Shown here one piece after another: positions 59,905 through 64,000 of a stretch of DNA of 64,000 bases. The first letter of the stretch is position 1; the number at the start of each line of letters is the position of its first letter. The translations under genes and the position numbers were made by a program. Under the pieces are notes generated by a model that was not told the origin of the DNA, ran no database searches, and was given only the letters and a program-made list of their open reading frames with translations. This DNA comes from Aliarcobacter sp. GTDB lineage: Bacteria; Campylobacterota; Campylobacteria; Campylobacterales; Arcobacteraceae. The DNA lies in NCBI GenBank assembly GCA_028688995.1, contig JAQTXB010000004.1:161636-225635 (forward strand), given 5' to 3'.

Positions 59905-59940
59905 AGTATCTTTTTTTATTTATTAAAAAAAGATACTTTT
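59905..59940 (+). terminator. Terminator of the mdaB operon
   Basis: A perfect 14-bp stem (59905-59918 with 59924-59937; arm AGTATCTTTTTTTA) is followed by TTT, 9 bp after the nitroreductase stop. Confidence 0.85.
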
Positions 59941-60068
59941 ATGATATAACTTAAAAATAAAAATTACTTATTAAATATTTCAGAAAAAAATAATTCAAAA
60001 ATCAAATATAAACCCTTTTAAATAGAATATTATAAAAATTAATAATTTCTTTATGAAATTATTTAAAA

Positions 60069-60102
60069 TGATATTATTGTAATACTATTTAATTATAAAA
60101 TT
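60069..60102 (+). promoter_or_regulatory. Three-part direct-repeat element, copy 1 (upstream of the OmpR-type regulator)
   Basis: TG then ATATTATT (60071-60078), ATACTATT (60082-60089) and ATAAAATT (60095-60102). Starts are 11 and 13 bp apart, exactly as in the copies at 62216 and 63934. The third unit could be the -10 box, with the first two in the position of a pho-box-like activator site. Confidence 0.55.
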
Positions 60103-60133
60103 ACATTAAGAGATATTAATTAAGGAGATTTAC

Positions 60134-60826
60134 ATGAATAGTGTTTTTATAGATATCGCAAATAATAAAAATATTAGTTCAGTTTTACTTATTAGCACTG
60201 ATGTTGAGTATTTGAATAAAATAAAAAAAGTTTTAGGTGATAAATATGATGTTGTTTTTTTTAATAATGATAGATTTTATTTATTAAAAGCTGAAATAAA
60301 TTGTTTTGATTTAATAGTTTTTGATAATAGTAATAGCTTATTACCAAAATTTATAGAAGGGTTTAAACTTACAAGATTATCTAGTTTAAATGTTCCTATG
60401 ATTTTATTAGAAGATGATATTTCAGAAGACCTTTCAATATATAAATTTTCTAATGTTTATTCAATTTTTAATAAAAATGTTGATGAAAAAATTTTACTAG
60501 ATAATATTGAGTTAAGTCTAAACTTTTTGAACTCTAATAAAAAAGTTCAATTTGAAAAAGGATTTTATTTTGACATAAATAAAGAGATTTTATTTCAAGA
60601 TAAAAAAATCATTAAACTTACACGAACTGAAAGAAGATTGGTTAGTTTACTTGCTTCAAAAGTAAATACTTTAGTTACATATGAAGACATAGCAGATATT
60701 GTTTGGAAAGGTAAAGAGTTTTCAATCTATTCATTAAGAAATGTTGTTAAACATATTCGAGAAAAAACAGATGAATTATTTATTAAAAATTCATCAAATA
60801 GAGGTTATGTAATTAATACTATTTAG
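60134..60826 (+). CDS. OmpR/PhoB-type DNA-binding regulator with atypical receiver
   Basis: The 230-residue protein has a receiver-like domain (residues 15-125) and a winged-helix domain (135-229: LTRTERRLVSLLASKVNTLVTYEDIADIVWKGKEFSIYSLRNVVKHIREK, SNRGYVI). The possible phospho-acceptor Asp is present (DLIVFDNS). However the N-terminal acidic pair is reduced to one Asp (LLISTDVEY), the Thr/Ser after strand 4 is Leu (MILLEDD), and the Lys is followed by Asn, not Pro. Phosphorylation may therefore not be the switch. AAGGAG upstream supports the start. A repeat element shared with two neighbouring promoters lies before it. Confidence 0.87.
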   Translation: MNSVFIDIANNKNISSVLLISTDVEYLNKIKKVLGDKYDVVFFNNDRFYLLKAEINCFDLIVFDNSNSLLPKFIEGFKLTRLSSLNVPMILLEDDISEDLSIYKFSNVYSIFNKNVDEKILLDNIELSLNFLNSNKKVQFEKGFYFDINKEILFQDKKIIKLTRTERRLVSLLASKVNTLVTYEDIADIVWKGKEFSIYSLRNVVKHIREKTDELFIKNSSNRGYVINTI

Positions 60827-60861
60827 TAGGAATAGATAATTTAATTTAAAAGGAGTTTCTT

Positions 60862-61035
60862 ATGTATAAATATTTACAAATTCTTTGTATTGCTGTTTTA
60901 TTTTCAGGATGTTTTGATTCTAACTCTTTGGAAGATGCAAAACAAATTTGTCTAAAAGATAATAAAAATTTTTACATTGCAGAAACGTTAAATTATCGAA
61001 CAGGAAAATATGAACCAAGAGTTATATGTGAATAA
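60862..61035 (+). CDS. Small lipoprotein, 57 residues
   Basis: AGGAG (60851-60855) lies 6 nt before the ATG of a 57-codon gene. The N-terminus is a lipoprotein signal peptide with lipobox LFSGC (Cys17). The mature part is 41 residues with one more Cys near Lys (QICLKD) and a C-terminal VICE, so a disulfide is possible. It follows the regulator by 35 bp and is probably co-transcribed. I do not recognise the family. Confidence 0.75.
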   Translation: MYKYLQILCIAVLFSGCFDSNSLEDAKQICLKDNKNFYIAETLNYRTGKYEPRVICE

Positions 61036-61037
61036 TT

Positions 61038-62090
61038 CTAGAATTTATTTATAATAATATTGAAGATGACACCATCATTTTTATTTTCAACTTTTATGGT
61101 TCCTTGATTATTTTTTTCAAGGATAGTTTTACAAATATAAAGACCTAAGCCTGAACCATTTTTTTGACTTTTTGTTGAAAAATAAGGGTTGAAAATATTT
61201 GATATGATTTTGTCATCAATTCCTTTTGCATTATCTTCAATAAAAATATTTTGAAATTCATCATCTTCCGAAAATGAGATCTTGATTTGAGGATTTTGAA
61301 TATTTCTTTCTAAAAAAGCATCCCTTGAGTTGTTTAATATGTTTATTATAATTTGAATAATTTCATTTTTATATAAATATCTTTTTGTTAATTCAACATT
61401 TTGAATATCAATATTGATATTTTGTGAATCAAAAGATTTATTTATTAATTTTTGAACATCTAAAACTATTTCAGGTAGAGAAAGTAACTCTTTTTTTGTG
61501 TCAATACTGAAAAAATTTCTAAAATCATCTATTGTAATTGACATGTATTGGATATATTCATTCATCTCATCTAAAACAGTGTTTAAAAACTCTTTATCAA
61601 CTTTATTCATATTATTTTTTAATTTTATTCTACTTAGTATACTTGAAACACAAGCTAATGGCTGTCTCCATTGGTGAGCAATCATTGAAATCATTTCACC
61701 CATTGCAGAGTGTTTTGATTGTAAAAGAACCATTCTTTCTTTTTCTTTTAATTCAGTTAAATCTAAAATAGAAACCATTTTATATTCTTCATTTGAAAAA
61801 GTTATATCTTTGATTTTTATAATTACAGGAATAATATCTCCATTTTTTGTTATTATTGATATTTCTTGAAAGATTTTGCTGTTATATTTTATAAATTTTT
61901 CTTTTGATGTTGGTATTAAAATACCTGTTGCAAGATTTCCTATTAACTCTTTTTTATCATCATATCCTAAAATATCAAGTAAGGATTGATTCATATTTTG
62001 GATAAAACCATTTTTGATTATTAAAATACCTTCTATTGCATTATTTATAATCTCATTTAAATCCATAAAAATTTCAGTTGATTTTTGCAT
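61038..62090 (-). CDS. Cytosolic PAS sensor histidine kinase
   Basis: The 350-residue protein has no membrane helix. An N-terminal PAS domain (about 12-115; IINNAIEGILIIKNGFIQNMNQSLLDILGY) is followed by a short coil and the H-box MIAHQWRQPL with His139, the form common in Campylobacterota kinases. The ATPase domain has an N-box NILNNSRDAF, G1 EDNAKGID, F-box IFNPYFSTK and G2 GSGLGLYIC. The partner regulator is not certain; the nearby OmpR-type protein has an atypical receiver. It converges with the small lipoprotein gene (2-bp gap). Confidence 0.92.
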   Translation of the reverse strand: MQKSTEIFMDLNEIINNAIEGILIIKNGFIQNMNQSLLDILGYDDKKELIGNLATGILIPTSKEKFIKYNSKIFQEISIITKNGDIIPVIIKIKDITFSNEEYKMVSILDLTELKEKERMVLLQSKHSAMGEMISMIAHQWRQPLACVSSILSRIKLKNNMNKVDKEFLNTVLDEMNEYIQYMSITIDDFRNFFSIDTKKELLSLPEIVLDVQKLINKSFDSQNINIDIQNVELTKRYLYKNEIIQIIINILNNSRDAFLERNIQNPQIKISFSEDDEFQNIFIEDNAKGIDDKIISNIFNPYFSTKSQKNGSGLGLYICKTILEKNNQGTIKVENKNDGVIFNIIINKF

Positions 62091-62215
62091 TTATCTCTCA
62101 TAGTTAAAATTTATAGTTTTGTATTTTAACTAAATTTTATAGATAATAAGAAATCCTCATATTTTCCTCAGATTTATGTGTTAGACTTGCAATTCTAAAA
62201 TAAGATTTTTTTAAA

Positions 62216-62249
62216 TGATATTATTTGAATACTATTTATTGATATTATT
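62216..62249 (+). promoter_or_regulatory. Three-part direct-repeat element, copy 2 (upstream of the chemoreceptor)
   Basis: TG then ATATTATT (62218-62225), ATACTATT (62229-62236) and ATATTATT (62242-62249), with the same 11- and 13-bp start spacing as copies 1 and 3. It lies 24 bp before the chemoreceptor ATG. Confidence 0.55.
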
Positions 62250-62273
62250 TAATAAACAAAGAAAGGTGTTATT

Positions 62274-63854
62274 ATGTTTAATTTTACAAAGAATGAAGAA
62301 GAAGCAGGACGATTGAGTGCAATGGATGAAAACTTTGCAATTATATCATTTAAACCTGATGGAACAATATTACATGCAAATGATAATTTTTTAAATGTTT
62401 TAGGTTATAAACTCAATGAAGTTGTTGGTAATCATCACAGAATGTTTTGTGATAAAAAATATATAAGTACAACTGCTTATGCTGATTTCTGGAATAACTT
62501 AAATAAAGGAATATCTCAAATAAATGAGTTTGAAAGAATTAGAAAAGATGGTAGTTCTGTTTGGATTCAAGCTTCATATACTCCTGTAAAAAATAAAAGT
62601 GGAAAAGTAACAAGGGTTGTTAAATTTGCACAAGATATTAGTGAAGCAAAAAAAGTAATAGATGCAGTTAAAAAAGCTATTGAATTAGCAAAAACAGGTA
62701 TATTAAAACAAACTATTATAGAATCAACTAAAAATGAAGGGATAGAAGAGCTTAAAAATGGTGTTAATGATTTATTTGAAATTGTATCTTCAAAAGTTGA
62801 TGGTGATTTAAATAAAATATCAGATGCTTTAACATCTTTTCAAAAATTAGATTTTAGACATAGAATAACAGGAAATAGTTTGGGAGAAGTTTCTGTTGGA
62901 TTAAATAATCTTGCTAATGTTGTAAATGATATGCTAGTAGAGAATAAATCAAATGGATTAACACTTGACAAAAGTTCAGATATTCTTTTATCAAATGTAG
63001 ATAAATTAAATATAAGTTCAAATGAAGCAGCAGCAAGTCTTGAAGAAACAGCAGCAGCACTAGAAGAAATAACATCAAATATTAGAAATAATACACAAAA
63101 CATAGCAAAAATGGCTAGTTATTCAAGTAGTGTAACTGCATCAGCCCATGATGGAGAAAAACTAGCAAATGAAACAACAGTTGCAATGGATGAAATAAAT
63201 GTACAAGTTAATCTAATAACAGATGCAATTTCAATAATAGACCAAATAGCATTCCAAACAAATATTCTTTCATTAAATGCAGCTGTTGAAGCAGCAACAG
63301 CAGGAGAAGCAGGGAAAGGGTTTGCAGTAGTTGCAGCAGAAGTAAGAAACTTAGCATCTCGTTCAGCAGAAGCAGCTAAAGAGATAAAAAGTATTGTAGA
63401 AAATGCAACAAAAAAAGCAAATCAAGGTAAAGATATAGCAAATAATATGATAAGTGGATATAAAGAGTTAAATCAAAATATATCTCAAACTATAAATTTA
63501 ATTTCTGATATAGAAATGTCAAGTAAAGAACAACTTTCAGGAATAGAACAAATAAATGATGCAGTAAATAGTCTTGACCAACAAACACAACAAAATGCTA
63601 GTATTGCATCTCAAACCCATGATGTAGCTGTAATAACAGATGAAATAGCAAAATTAATTGTATCTAATGCTGATTCAAAAGAGTTTGTAGGTAAAAATGA
63701 AGTTAAAGCTAAAAATATAAATGTAAAATCTAACTCTTCTTATGAGGTAAAAAATAAATCAGTAATACATAAAAAAATTGAAGAAAAAGTAAAAAAACAA
63801 GAAACAAAAATATCTACAAATAAATCAAATGATGGAGAATGGGAAAGTTTTTAA
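62274..63854 (+). CDS. Cytosolic PAS-domain methyl-accepting chemotaxis protein
   Basis: The 526-residue protein lacks membrane helices. An N-terminal PAS domain (about 17-125; [27 protein letters not shown], ending VVKFAQDIS) suggests an internal redox, light or ligand signal, as in Aer-like receptors. The signalling hairpin (about 230-470) contains [41 protein letters not shown] Lys/Ser-rich linker of about 50 residues ends in the C-terminal pentapeptide EWESF, an x-W-x-x-F tether for the CheR methyltransferase. AAAGG upstream of the ATG fits. It probably shares regulation with the upstream OmpR-type gene. Confidence 0.93.
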   Translation: MFNFTKNEEEAGRLSAMDENFAIISFKPDGTILHANDNFLNVLGYKLNEVVGNHHRMFCDKKYISTTAYADFWNNLNKGISQINEFERIRKDGSSVWIQASYTPVKNKSGKVTRVVKFAQDISEAKKVIDAVKKAIELAKTGILKQTIIESTKNEGIEELKNGVNDLFEIVSSKVDGDLNKISDALTSFQKLDFRHRITGNSLGEVSVGLNNLANVVNDMLVENKSNGLTLDKSSDILLSNVDKLNISSNEAAASLEETAAALEEITSNIRNNTQNIAKMASYSSSVTASAHDGEKLANETTVAMDEINVQVNLITDAISIIDQIAFQTNILSLNAAVEAATAGEAGKGFAVVAAEVRNLASRSAEAAKEIKSIVENATKKANQGKDIANNMISGYKELNQNISQTINLISDIEMSSKEQLSGIEQINDAVNSLDQQTQQNASIASQTHDVAVITDEIAKLIVSNADSKEFVGKNEVKAKNINVKSNSSYEVKNKSVIHKKIEEKVKKQETKISTNKSNDGEWESF

Positions 63855-63868
63855 AACTTTCCTTTTTC
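63842..63868 (+). terminator. Terminator of the chemoreceptor gene
   Basis: GGAAAGTTTT (63842-63851) and AAAACTTTCC (63853-63862) form a perfect stem that includes the stop codon and is followed by five T. Confidence 0.7.
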
Positions 63869-63933
63869 CCCTAAAATTCTCTCTGATTTCTCTCACATTT
63901 ATATATTATTATTTTATATTAAAAAATTTAAAT

Positions 63934-63967
63934 TGATACTATTATAATATTATTTATAGATAAAATT
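63934..63967 (+). promoter_or_regulatory. Three-part direct-repeat element, copy 3 (upstream of the next gene)
   Basis: TG then ATACTATT (63936-63943), ATATTATT (63947-63954) and ATAAAATT (63960-63967), again with 11- and 13-bp spacing. The window ends in AAAAAAGGAGAA, a ribosome-binding site, so a plus-strand gene must start a few bases beyond 64000. Confidence 0.55.
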
Positions 63968-64000
63968 TTTATAAATTAATTAAATAATAAAAAAGGAGAA

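Noticed and set aside
61030-61046. AATTCTAGAATT palindrome between the lipoprotein and kinase stops
   Set aside because: It is a short AT-rich palindrome without spacer or T-run, too weak for a terminator or operator call.

Overview
The window is AT-rich (roughly 27-28 % G+C by eye) and densely coded, and it looks like a chromosome segment of an Arcobacter-group member of the Campylobacterota. The main evidence is the block aroB - mscS-type channel - mtaB - FtsH-like ATPase at 11.3-16.9 kb. The same order is known from Helicobacter pylori (HP0283-HP0286) and Campylobacter jejuni (Cj1008c-Cj1005c). Short intergenic gaps, overlapping genes and many two-component and c-di-GMP genes fit this group. 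I see no rRNA, tRNA, CRISPR array, transposase or phage gene.

Layout. 0-11.3 kb: the C-terminal 2,900 residues of a giant type-I-secreted adhesin, followed by a LapG-type periplasmic protease and a LapD-type receptor, which together form a surface-adhesin retention/release module. 11.3-19.3 kb: a housekeeping run (aroB, mechanosensitive channel, mtaB, protease-dead FtsH-like ATPase, bioV-like esterase, mog, DASS anion transporter) closed by a hairpin terminator. 19.4-27.3 kb: a small membrane protein, mutS2, three minus-strand genes including an AsmA/DUF748 protein, and dapE. 27.4-30.8 kb: a PotD-like periplasmic binding protein overlapping a dCache-HD-GYP c-di-GMP phosphodiesterase, reminiscent of the NspS/MbaA polyamine sensor pair. 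30.8-37.4 kb: an ABC ATPase, a six-gene accessory operon with chorismate mutase and a transglutaminase-GNAT fusion, and a minus-strand pair (rhodanese, GGDEF-EAL protein).

37.5-43.7 kb: a series of small enzymes typical of accessory/resistance regions (GNAT, methyltransferase, VOC protein, P-loop kinase, ABC-F ATPase, GyrI-like protein), then an NADP-type secondary alcohol dehydrogenase and yjdM. The ABC-F gene carries what looks like a complete translational attenuator: a five-codon leader peptide plus two mutually exclusive hairpins, one of which hides the ribosome-binding site. 43.7-53 kb: a TetR-controlled AhpD-like gene with two matching operators, Crp-, AraC- and LysR-type regulators, transporters, an aldo/keto reductase, a PEBP protein, and a diguanylate cyclase with two periplasmic binding domains. 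53-59.9 kb: a YeiH-type exporter, a DsbC-like protein, an AEC transporter, and an HxlR regulator divergent from a five-gene quinone/electrophile operon (mdaB, ygiN-like, old yellow enzyme, EamA exporter, nitroreductase).

59.9-64 kb: a signalling cluster with an OmpR-type regulator whose receiver is atypical, a small lipoprotein, a histidine kinase and a cytosolic PAS chemoreceptor ending in a CheR-tether pentapeptide. Three promoters here (before the regulator, before the chemoreceptor, and before the gene starting just past the window end) share the same three-part direct-repeat element with identical 11- and 13-bp spacing. The regulator is therefore a candidate to control itself and the receptors. 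Four proteins in the window have c-di-GMP-type domains (LapD-like, HD-GYP, EAL, GGDEF). The strongest candidates for undescribed biology are the ABC-F attenuator, the shared repeat element at 60-64 kb, and the LapD-like receptor whose EAL domain has lost the usual nucleotide-contacting motifs.
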